In this document: positions 1-7,921 of the stretch, in pieces
How the letters are laid out: each line of letters opens with the position of its first letter
Position numbering within the stretch: position 1 is the first letter of the stretch
DNA from: Cystobacter fuscus
GTDB taxonomy: Bacteria; Myxococcota; Myxococcia; Myxococcales; Myxococcaceae
Reading direction: 5' to 3'
NCBI RefSeq assembly: GCF_002305875.1
Contig: NZ_CP022098.1
Coordinates: 5,270,001 to 5,334,000 of the forward strand
DNA: 64,000 nt
Notes under the pieces: generated by a model
Told to the model about the DNA's origin: nothing
What the model saw: only the letters and a program-made list of their open reading frames with translations
The model's database searches: none
Made by a program: the position numbers and the translations under genes

Positions 1-691
1 ACGCCGCGCCCACTCCCGCCGCGAAGGCCGGCCGCGCGCCCACCTCCCGCGCCCAGGCCGCCGTCACCGCCGCGCCCAGCACCGCGAAGGGCAGTTGCGA
101 GCTGTCATCCAGCCGGTTGTCCAGGGGGAAGATGCAGTTCCACGCCGCCAGCAGCTCGATGTTCTTCGGGTGGCTCTGCGTCCAGGGCACCGAGGTGTCG
201 ATCCAGTCCAACGAGCCCATCTGGATGGCATACGCGGTGATGGGCACGTGGTACCAGACGGGATCCCACATCCAGGACCTGTAGAGCCACACCAGCAGCC
301 CCGCGAAGAGCAGCACGACCAGGGCGACTCCCGTGGTGAGCACGACGGGCTCGCGCTCGCGCACGGCCTCGCGCAGCAGCCGGAAGGGAGCGCCCAGGTC
401 CGAGCGGGCGAGGGCCCACGTCCGCTCAGGCCCCAGGTGCCGCGAGGCCGCGACCGCCGCGATCGCGAACCCCACGGGCGCCAGCGCTCCGAGCCACACG
501 GGCCGCAACGCTCCCACGAGCCCCAGCGCCTGCATGGGCACGAGGAGCAGCGCGGGGGCCACGAGCAGGGTGGCGATGAGCCGGTGGAGGACACCGCGAT
601 CCGGGTAGAGCGCCGCCGCCACCCAGAAGGCCGCGCCCAGGCACATCGCCGTTTCGACCATCCAGACGAGCCATCCCACGAGGGCCCCCAC
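1..691 (-). CDS. GT-C type membrane glycosyltransferase (3' end outside window)
   Basis: The reading frame enters on the minus strand 9 bases after the menB stop and runs off the left edge, so only about 230 N-terminal residues are visible. They contain several hydrophobic segments (residues about 1-25, 30-75 and 120-140) followed by a luminal-looking stretch with WYHVP and the sequence DWIDTSVPWTQSHPKN. An acidic/aromatic motif such as D-x-WYHxP after the second or third membrane helix is typical of polytopic GT-C (lipid-linked sugar) transferases. The gene probably adds a sugar from a polyprenyl carrier outside the inner membrane; substrate unknown. Start is uncertain: GTG at 691 gives a better first helix than ATG at 661, and neither has a clear ribosome site. 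Close spacing suggests co-transcription with menB. Confidence 0.6.
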   Translation of the reverse strand, partial: MGALVGWLVWMVETAMCLGAAFWVAAALYPDRGVLHRLIATLLVAPALLLVPMQALGLVGALRPVWLGALAPVGFAIAAVAASRHLGPERTWALARSDLGAPFRLLREAVREREPVVLTTGVALVVLLFAGLLVWLYRSWMWDPVWYHVPITAYAIQMGSLDWIDTSVPWTQSHPKNIELLAAWNCIFPLDNRLDDSSQLPFAVLGAAVTAAWAREVGARPAFAAGVGAA

Positions 692-699
692 GCCAGTCG

Positions 700-1599
<900 letters not shown>

Positions 1600-1635
1600 G
1601 GGCGTGTCACTCCTGGCCAGAGGTCGCGGCGGACC

Positions 1636-2133
1636 CTACCGCTCCCGGTGCTCGCGCCGCCAGTGTTCCACCCGCGCCACCTGCTCGAGATCCCTCGGTG
1701 TGCCGCGTTCCCGCTTGAGCGCGAGCAGGGTGTCCAGGTCCATCACTGGCAGGCCCTGGTGCATCCGAGCCCCGGACACCAGGGCGCCGGTCTCCAGGGT
1801 GTCGTGCTCGTAGGTGCCATCGAGCACCAGGGGGCCCTTGCTCGCCCGGACATAGTACTTCCCACGTAGGGTCTCGAGATCGAGGGGGACGCCCACGGGC
1901 TCGTTCCACACGGCCAGGGCCCAGCCGTCCTCCACGAGGAGCGCCGCCCACCGCTGGAGGTTGTCGGCGGAGGGCTCGAGGAGGAGATCGCAGTCGGGCA
2001 CGGGCTCGCCCCCGAGCGCGTCCATGAGCAGGCGCAGCGCGAAGGAGCCGGTGAGGGCGGAGCGCACCCCGCGCGACTGGAGCCGGTGCAGCAGCTCCAG
2101 GTAGGCGAGGTGCTCGGAGGGCAGGGCGCTCAT
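1636..2133 (-). CDS. Nucleotidyltransferase-like protein
   Basis: A 165-residue cytoplasmic protein. Near the N terminus it shows LTGSFALRLL followed by PDCDLLLEP: a G-S helix start and a D-x-D, the layout of the small nucleotidyltransferase fold (MNT/AbiEii type and kin). The C-terminal VMDLDTLLALKRERGTPRDLEQV also fits those proteins. Its ATG overlaps the stop of the radical SAM gene by four bases (ATGA), so the two are translationally coupled and probably act together. The substrate cannot be read from the sequence. The DxD makes catalysis possible, but a non-catalytic role is not excluded. Confidence 0.6.
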   Translation of the reverse strand: MSALPSEHLAYLELLHRLQSRGVRSALTGSFALRLLMDALGGEPVPDCDLLLEPSADNLQRWAALLVEDGWALAVWNEPVGVPLDLETLRGKYYVRASKGPLVLDGTYEHDTLETGALVSGARMHQGLPVMDLDTLLALKRERGTPRDLEQVARVEHWRREHRER

Positions 2134-3194
2134 GCGGTGCGCAGCAGCACCTCGCGCTCCGGATCCCAGTCCGCGCAGAGGTTGCCATTGGCGTGGAAGA
2201 CGAACTTGTGGATGACGCCCGAGTGGTGCCGGGCCTTCATGTCCTGGTAGTCCGAGGCCTCGAAGGTCACCGAGCACTGGCCGCGCCAGCGCAGGCGCGC
2301 GTTCCAGTAGTAGTAGCCCTGGGTGACTTCCACCGGCTCGAAGTCCGAGCCGGGCCCATCCGGCAGCAGCGGCTCGAGCAGGGACTCGATGGGCACCCGG
2401 TCGCGCTCGATGGTGCGCCAGGTGGTGTTGGGCTGGTAGAGCCCATGCAGCCGGGAGAACTCGCGGAACACCACGTCCGTCACGCCCAGCCGCTCCACCG
2501 CCCAGCGCAGGTAGTCCACCACGTCCGCGGGGGTGGCCACGCCCGTGCGCTGCACGATGCACACGAGCCGCACGGGCACCTGGCCGCGTGCCACGCGCAC
2601 CGCCTCCTCGAACACCTCCTGCCGCGCCACGGGCTGGCCCGGGCGGAAGCGCATGATGGCGTCGTTGCGCGGGGCGTCGGGGTGGTGCCGGGAGATCTCC
2701 ACGCGTGTCAGGCCGTAGCGCGCCAGCCGGGGCAGCAACACTCCGCCCGACGTCTCCGCGCACAGCCCGGCCGCGTTGGAATAGAGGACCTTTTCCTCCA
2801 CGAGCCCCGCGGGGTGGCGCTCGTGGGCCTCCAGCACGTCGAGCACCCCCAGCAACCACTCCGGCGCGTCCGTGGACTCGAGCCCGGACAGGGAGATGCC
2901 CAGGGGCAGGCCCTGGAGCGCGGCGAGCGCCCGGGCGAGCCCCTCCTGGTAGCGAGGGCCCGGTCGCAGGGAAGCCGAAAGCCGCCCGGAGCCGTGGGGC
3001 CGCAGCGTCTCCGAGCAGAAGACACAGCGGGCCGAGCATGGCCGGGCCGACGCGAAGGGGGTGAACGTCACCGGGAGTGCCACGGGCCAGAGCCTGCCCT
3101 CGAGCACGTGCGCCCGGAGCTGCTCGGGGGGCGGCACCTTGCGGCGCACGGGCAGCGCGGCGAGGGTAGGTGGGAGGACGGCGGGCACGGGCAT
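2130..3194 (-). CDS. Radical SAM protein
   Basis: A 354-residue protein with the iron-sulfur motif CSARCVFC at residues 53-60 (C-x3-C-x2-C), which binds the 4Fe-4S cluster that cleaves S-adenosylmethionine. Further along come the barrel strand GISLSGLESTDAPEWLLGVLD, a strand ending VEISRHHPDAPRNDAIMR, and a C-terminal WNARLRWRGQCSVTFEASDY and HANGNLCADWDP. The end resembles the final domain of small GTP-cyclohydrolase-like or peptide-modifying radical SAM enzymes, but I do not recognise the exact subfamily. It is coupled to the following nucleotidyltransferase-like gene by a four-base overlap. Its 5' flank is one arm of a tandem duplication. Start ATG at 3194 has no clear ribosome site. Confidence 0.8.
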   Translation of the reverse strand: MPVPAVLPPTLAALPVRRKVPPPEQLRAHVLEGRLWPVALPVTFTPFASARPCSARCVFCSETLRPHGSGRLSASLRPGPRYQEGLARALAALQGLPLGISLSGLESTDAPEWLLGVLDVLEAHERHPAGLVEEKVLYSNAAGLCAETSGGVLLPRLARYGLTRVEISRHHPDAPRNDAIMRFRPGQPVARQEVFEEAVRVARGQVPVRLVCIVQRTGVATPADVVDYLRWAVERLGVTDVVFREFSRLHGLYQPNTTWRTIERDRVPIESLLEPLLPDGPGSDFEPVEVTQGYYYWNARLRWRGQCSVTFEASDYQDMKARHHSGVIHKFVFHANGNLCADWDPEREVLLRTA

Positions 3195-3302
3195 GAGGAG
3201 CGCCCGACTCTATAACGCGACACGTCCCCCTCCGGATGCTCTCGAAGGGGTGGGCGTCTGTCGACCGGACTGGCCGCCGGAGTCTCGCTCCGGTGTCCGG
3301 GG
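3190..3302. repeat. Direct repeat copy A (terminator region, degenerate)
   Basis: About 110 bp that matches 3531-3640 with a few substitutions and a two-base length difference. It includes the start codon region of the radical SAM gene, the string CTCTATAACGCGACACG, and a decayed version of the GC-rich hairpin that is perfect in copy B. On the minus strand it lies between a TonB-receptor gene fragment and the radical SAM gene. Confidence 0.85.
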
Positions 3303-3304
3303 GC

Positions 3305-3393
3305 CTGACACGCGCGTTGACCACGAGGGTGTTCGGCAGGCGGAACTCGGAGATTTGCGTGGGATCGTTGGGCGTGCCCGACGTGGTGCCCAC
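3305..3393 (-). pseudogene. Fragment of the TonB-dependent receptor 3' end
   Basis: These 89 bases match 3837-3925 inside the intact receptor gene with three mismatches by my count. The translated remnant keeps GTTSGTPNDPTQISEFRLP and LVVNARV from the receptor's last barrel strands, then loses frame. It sits directly beside repeat copy A in the same order as in the intact locus, so it is a leftover of a tandem duplication that has lost about 185 bases between the fragment and the terminator. The stretch 3394-3530 shows nothing I recognise. Confidence 0.85.
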
Positions 3394-3530
3394 CACTTCG
3401 TGTCTGTCTATTGAGCGAACATCGCAGTGAATGGCTTGCATTGTGGGCGGCGGCGATGGCGTGGGCCGGCCACGTCGATGGAACTCTACCGCTCGCGAGT
3501 CCAGACACCCACTCCCTGGAGCGAGGCATT

Positions 3531-3640
3531 GGCATGAGGAGCGCCCGGCTCTATAACGCGACACGCCCCCCTCCGGATGCTCTCGGAGGGGGGCGTCTGT
3601 CGACCGGACGGGCCACCGGAGTCCTGCTCCGGCGCCCGGC
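3531..3640. repeat. Direct repeat copy B (intact terminator region)
   Basis: The better-preserved copy of the repeat described at 3190-3302. It lies just after the receptor stop codon (minus strand) and ends in a duplicated ATG followed by a few codons that resemble the start of the radical SAM gene (MPMPR against MPVPA) before sequence similarity ends. Confidence 0.85.
3563..3596 (-). terminator. Hairpin terminator candidate after the TonB receptor
   Basis: A perfect 13-bp inverted repeat (ACGCCCCCCTCCG and its complement) around an 8-base loop, about 55 bases past the receptor stop codon. There is no T-run behind it, so termination would be by the strong stem alone or with Rho. A second smaller stem (CCGGAG/CTCCGG) lies at about 3616-3632. 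Confidence 0.6.
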
Positions 3641-3649
3641 GGCTGGTGA

Positions 3650-6466
3650 CTAGTACTGGTAGCGCAGGCCGAGCTGCACGCGCAGCGGCTGCTGGCGCGC
3701 GGACACCTGGCCGAAGTTGTTCACCGCACCCGTGCCGTCCAGGGCCACGAGGCCGGTGCCGCTGCCGAGGTTGAGCACGTTGAACGCGTCGGCGATGAGC
3801 GTGAACTTCTGGCCGGTCAGCTCCGAGAAGTCATAGCTGACACGTGCGTTGACCACGAGGGTGTCCGGCAGGCGGAACTCGGAGATCTGCGTGGGATCGT
3901 TGGGCGTGCCCGACGTGGTGCCCACGGGCGAGCGCAGGATGTTGCCGGTCAGGGCGAGGTTGCCCGTGTTGTAGCCCTTGATGAGCGGCGTCCCCGAGGC
4001 GAAGGTGAAGCCCGGTCCGATGCTCAGACCCTTCCAGGTGTAGGAACCCTGGAACTTGATCTGGTGCCGCGTGTCACCCAGCGCATAGCCCGTGAAGAAC
4101 TGACGCTGGCGCGGGTTGAAGAACTGGCTGTAGTCCGTCACCTGGCCCATGGAGTCGATGCCCGGACCGTAGCGGTAGGACAGCGTGTAGGCCGCGTAGA
4201 ACTCCAGCTCGGGCGTCGGACGACCATCCAGGATGAAGTCCACGCTCTGGTACTTGATCCAGTTCTCGTCCGGACGGGTGAACTTGTAGATGGTGGTGGG
4301 CTCTCCGTTGACGTAGTCGATGACGCGCGAGCCCGTCGGATCCCAGACCTGGTTGACCTCGACGGCATCCCAGATGTTGGACAGCTGCTTGTAGGTGTAC
4401 TCGACCGACAGGCCGGTGTTCTTGGCGATCTGACGGCGCAGGCTGACCAGGATTTCGTCCGAGTGCGGCGCCGTGTGGTTCTTGGGGTCCACCAGGGTGG
4501 CGCCGGGACCACCGGACGACGAGTCATAGACGAACGTCTTGGAGTCGGGATCGTAGACGTAATAGTTGGTGGTGGCGGCGGGGCTGGCGTTGGCCGCGCC
4601 GAGCAGCGACAGGGTCTCGTTGGAGCGACCGTAGAAGGCCGAGAAGATGGTCTTCGAGTCGCGCGTGAGATCGAGCACCGCGCCCAGGCGGGGACCGAAG
4701 CCCACGAGCTGGCCGGCCACGCGGCCCGAGGCGTCCTTGGTCACGCCGTGGTCGAAGCGCAGACCGGGCATGATGGTGATCCAGTCCACCGGCTTCCAGC
4801 GATCCTGCACGTAGAGGCCGTAGCCCATGCCGCGCTCGATCGTGTTGTAGTCGGGGGTCGTGTAGTAGTAGTCGCAGCCGACGCCCGTCTCGAGGTCGTT
4901 GCACAGACCGGCCTCGCCCGCGGGACCGCCCGAGTCGACGTAGTAGCGTCCGCCGGGCATCCTGTAGCTGTAGCGGCGCTGGATGATGCGGCCCTGGAAG
5001 CCGGCCTGGGCCTCGTGGCGCTGACCGAACAGGGTCGTGCGATGCGCCACGGACAGGTCCGTGCTCAGCGTGTAGCGCGCGTCCGCGCTATCCGTGCCGT
5101 AGTTGTACCAATACGTGTTGTCGGTGGTGTTGCGGTGCCGGGGACGATCGGGATCGTACGTGAGGTCCGCATTGCCGTAGGCGTCCCGGATGGCGTCCAG
5201 GTTGAATCCGCCGTAGATGCCCTGGGGCCCGGAGGCGATGGTGTTCGTCTGGGCACCGACCATGGCCTTGTAGGTCGTCTCGGCCGTGGGGAAGTATTCC
5301 CACGTGAGGTTACCGAGCCATCCGCCCTGGGACTGGTAGCGGGCGGCGAACGGCATCTCCCGGTTGGCGGTGACTCCGCTGAAGTCGGCGAAGGCGATGG
5401 TGGTGGGGTCGGTCAGGCCGGACAGGGTGACGCGGCTGCGCGGGCCCGGGGCCCACGTGAGCTTGCCGCGCAAGTAGTGACCGACGTACTCGCGGTTGGG
5501 CGCCTGGAGGTTGAGCGGCGGGCCCGCGGGGGAGGAAGCCTGGGCGTTGCTGTACTGGTAGGACAGCGCGAACCAGAGCTTCTCCTTGAGGATGGGGCCA
5601 CTGACGTTGACGTTGCCCTGGTAGCTCTGGGTGGGCGGGCGGACGGTGACGTTGAAGGGCTTGTAGCCCTCGTACAGGTTGGCGCCGAACTGCGACGGCA
5701 GCGACAGGCTGTAGTGGTTGCCGTAGAGCGAGCCGTCGATGTGGAACTCATCCGAGCCCTGGGCCGAGATGAGGTTGATGACGCCGCCCATGGCGTTGTA
5801 CTGCGCCTCCATACCGCCGGTGATGATGGAGAAGGAGGAGATGGAGTCGAAGTTGATGTTGGCCGAGAAGGTGTTGGTCACCGGGTCGGTGATGTCCAGG
5901 CCGTCCACCAGGTAGCGGTTCATGATGGAGCTGGCGCCGCGGACGTCCGGGTTGCCGCCGCCGCTCACACCGGCCACCTGCTGGGTCACGTTCTGGTAGC
6001 TGCGGCCCGAGGCGATCTTGGACTGGCCCGTCGCGGAGAGGACGGCGCCGGACTGGGTGGACTCGGGACGGGTTCCGGGCGACTCGTACTCGACGACGAT
6101 GTTCTCCTCGGCGTCGGACTCCACGTTCCACGTCACGTTCAACGGGCTCGTCTCACCCTGGCGAACCACGAGCTTGCGGGTGATGGGCTTGATGCCCTCG
6201 AGCTCGAACTGGACGAGGTACTCACCGGGAGGCAGGTCGGTGGCGAGGAAGTAGCCATCCGGGGCGGTGGCGAGCGTCTTGGCGCCGCCGATGAGGGCGG
6301 GAGAGGTGAGGGTGATTTTGGCGCCGGGCAGGGGGGCCTGGGTGCCCGCCTCGCGCAGCCGGCCGTCGATACGGCCGGTGAGGACGTCCGCGCCGAACGC
6401 CGCGCCGGAGCCGCCGAGGGACAGCGCGAGCGCGAGATGCAACCACTTGTTGTTCCTGGATTTCAT
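3650..6466 (-). CDS. TonB-dependent receptor, Oar-like
   Basis: A 938-residue outer-membrane protein. A signal peptide (residues 1 to about 26) is followed by a carboxypeptidase-regulatory-like beta-sandwich (about 28-110, with GEYLVQFELEGI), a plug domain (about 135-235, with NPDVRGASSIMNRYLVDGLDI) and a long beta barrel ending LGLRYQY. The final aromatic residue fits the usual barrel-assembly signal. This layout is that of the Oar/SusC-like receptors common in myxobacteria, which import or export larger substrates using TonB energy; no substrate can be inferred. It follows a lipoprotein gene by 24 bases, so the two form an operon and probably a surface complex. A fragment of its 3' end is duplicated at 3305-3393. 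Confidence 0.9.
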   Translation of the reverse strand: MKSRNNKWLHLALALSLGGSGAAFGADVLTGRIDGRLREAGTQAPLPGAKITLTSPALIGGAKTLATAPDGYFLATDLPPGEYLVQFELEGIKPITRKLVVRQGETSPLNVTWNVESDAEENIVVEYESPGTRPESTQSGAVLSATGQSKIASGRSYQNVTQQVAGVSGGGNPDVRGASSIMNRYLVDGLDITDPVTNTFSANINFDSISSFSIITGGMEAQYNAMGGVINLISAQGSDEFHIDGSLYGNHYSLSLPSQFGANLYEGYKPFNVTVRPPTQSYQGNVNVSGPILKEKLWFALSYQYSNAQASSPAGPPLNLQAPNREYVGHYLRGKLTWAPGPRSRVTLSGLTDPTTIAFADFSGVTANREMPFAARYQSQGGWLGNLTWEYFPTAETTYKAMVGAQTNTIASGPQGIYGGFNLDAIRDAYGNADLTYDPDRPRHRNTTDNTYWYNYGTDSADARYTLSTDLSVAHRTTLFGQRHEAQAGFQGRIIQRRYSYRMPGGRYYVDSGGPAGEAGLCNDLETGVGCDYYYTTPDYNTIERGMGYGLYVQDRWKPVDWITIMPGLRFDHGVTKDASGRVAGQLVGFGPRLGAVLDLTRDSKTIFSAFYGRSNETLSLLGAANASPAATTNYYVYDPDSKTFVYDSSSGGPGATLVDPKNHTAPHSDEILVSLRRQIAKNTGLSVEYTYKQLSNIWDAVEVNQVWDPTGSRVIDYVNGEPTTIYKFTRPDENWIKYQSVDFILDGRPTPELEFYAAYTLSYRYGPGIDSMGQVTDYSQFFNPRQRQFFTGYALGDTRHQIKFQGSYTWKGLSIGPGFTFASGTPLIKGYNTGNLALTGNILRSPVGTTSGTPNDPTQISEFRLPDTLVVNARVSYDFSELTGQKFTLIADAFNVLNLGSGTGLVALDGTGAVNNFGQVSARQQPLRVQLGLRYQY

Positions 6467-6490
6467 GGGTGTTTGTCTTCCGGGCTCGCG

Positions 6491-7573
6491 CTATTCGAGT
6501 TGCAGGCAATAGACGTAGGGGTCACCAGCGGGGGATTTGTTCCCATAGGCGCGGGTCGGGGGCTGGACGGTGGCGCCGTACAGGGTTTCGATTTCCGCGG
6601 CGCTCTTGGGCAGCTGGGCCGCGGTGAGCGGACCGCCCGCGTCATAGGTGACGACCTCGCACACGGGCGAGTAACCCGCCTCGCCACGCCGGGCCGTGAG
6701 CACGTCATAGCCCTGGCCGACGGTCACGGCGCGGTTGGTGGTCCCCACCGTCACCGGGGAGCGGGGGTAGTACACCCGCTGCGTCCCCAGCCTGCCGTCC
6801 GCCGCCTTGGGCACCTCTCCACCGTCGAGGTAGGCCAGGAGGTACTGGTTGTACCAACCCCACTTCTGGAGGCCGACGCCGGTGCTGTTGTTGGCGTTCT
6901 CACCCACGTGGTAGACGGCCGCGCCCGGCTCGATGATGGCGAAGGCGAGGAGGGTGCCGTCGGAAACACCCACCTGCTTGCCCGTGACGGGCGCGGGAGC
7001 GGTGAGATTGAGGTCCACCTGCTGACCGGCGCGCTTGACGAGGGCGGGCTCGCTCTTGATGGCCTGGCAGCTGGCGCTCTTGGAGGTTACCGGCACGCGC
7101 GAGACGAGGGGCACGTAGCTCCAGTTGGCGGGCTCGGCGCCCGCGGCATACGAGGCGCTCGGCAGCGCGCTGAAGATGACGCCCTGCTGGGACAAGTCGA
7201 CCGCGTCGCGGACGGCATCGAACTCATAGCCCGCGGGCGCCGTGCAGCCGTCGAACACGTAGGCGTTGGGCTTGGGCGCGGCGGTGGAGCTCGCCGCGGC
7301 CAATGGATTGGTGGCCGAGAGCTGAGTGGGGGAGAACGGGAATATGAAATGCTCGGTCGCCGTTCCCTCCACGTAGGCGCGAGCGGCCGTGAAGCGGCCA
7401 GCGCCCGCGAGCTGTCGGTTGCCACCGGTGCCCAGGTACTGAGGCGGAAAGTTTATCGGGTCGACCGGACCCGCGTTGAACTCGTCACCTTCCCACCGCT
7501 CATAAGGATTGCAACCGCCCAGCCCCATCAGGGCGAGCGAGAGCGGGATCACCATCCGCTGCACTCTCATCAA
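6491..7573 (-). CDS. Lipoprotein paired with the TonB receptor
   Basis: A 360-residue protein with a signal peptide ending in the lipobox LGGC (cysteine 21), so it is lipidated. The mature part has no domain I recognise. It has six further cysteines at most, spread through the chain, which could form disulfides outside the cytoplasm. It is transcribed just ahead of the TonB-dependent receptor gene. Such gene pairs (an unknown lipoprotein before an Oar-like receptor) usually mean a partner that caps the receptor or helps in substrate capture, but this is inference from position. The 350-base region in front of it contains two hairpins and probably its promoter. Confidence 0.75.
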   Translation of the reverse strand: MMRVQRMVIPLSLALMGLGGCNPYERWEGDEFNAGPVDPINFPPQYLGTGGNRQLAGAGRFTAARAYVEGTATEHFIFPFSPTQLSATNPLAAASSTAAPKPNAYVFDGCTAPAGYEFDAVRDAVDLSQQGVIFSALPSASYAAGAEPANWSYVPLVSRVPVTSKSASCQAIKSEPALVKRAGQQVDLNLTAPAPVTGKQVGVSDGTLLAFAIIEPGAAVYHVGENANNSTGVGLQKWGWYNQYLLAYLDGGEVPKAADGRLGTQRVYYPRSPVTVGTTNRAVTVGQGYDVLTARRGEAGYSPVCEVVTYDAGGPLTAAQLPKSAAEIETLYGATVQPPTRAYGNKSPAGDPYVYCLQLE

Positions 7574-7921
7574 CAGCCTCCCGTCACGAAGGGTCGGCGT
7601 GAGCGCGCACGCACGACGGCCCTGTCCGTCCCCTCGCGAGCTATCTCAACTGGCTTTGCTTGGTTTTCCGGACCACCCCTCCGGCGGTCCGGTGGACCCC
7701 AATTACTTGGAGTCCACTCCCGATTGGAACGGGAGTGCGACATTGGATTGATACAGGAGCGTTATCCCACTTGTAAAGGTGGATGGCCGACAAAAACCGA
7801 CGAGGCCCCTTGCGGGCCCGAAGTCCCGTTCCTGGACGCTACCGCGTGACAGGAACAGTCGAGGATTTCACCTGGGTAGTGGTGTCCTGGTCTACCCAGT
7901 GGACCCCGACGAGAGCCCAGC
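7574..7921. other. Intergenic region with two perfect hairpins
   Basis: No gene is visible in these 348 bases. Two inverted repeats stand out: 7668-7674 with 7686-7692 (CCGGACC/GGTCCGG) and 7715-7722 with 7730-7737 (CACTCCCG/CGGGAGTG, 7-base loop). Both lie in the leader of the lipoprotein-receptor operon on the minus strand, so they may be operator or leader-RNA structures. A third repeat, CTGGGTAG/CTACCCAG, lies at about 7874-7901, near the end of the TPR gene. Confidence 0.5.
7790..7824 (-). terminator. Possible terminator of the TPR gene
   Basis: Read on the minus strand, a short GC stem (GGCCC with GGGCC, five-base loop) is followed a few bases later by TTTTT. It lies about 100 bases past the stop of the long TPR gene. 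The stem is short, so this is a moderate call. Confidence 0.4.

Noticed and set aside
1636-3564. One long frame joining the nucleotidyltransferase-like protein to upstream sequence and the receptor fragment
   Set aside because: Everything upstream of the ATG at 2133 is out of frame with the radical SAM gene that clearly occupies 2130-3194.
4064-7849. A 1,261-codon open frame antisense to the TonB receptor and lipoprotein genes
   Set aside because: It is a GC3 shadow: the sense genes have signal peptides, lipobox and barrel end. The antisense translation is low-complexity Gly/Arg/Val/His-rich.
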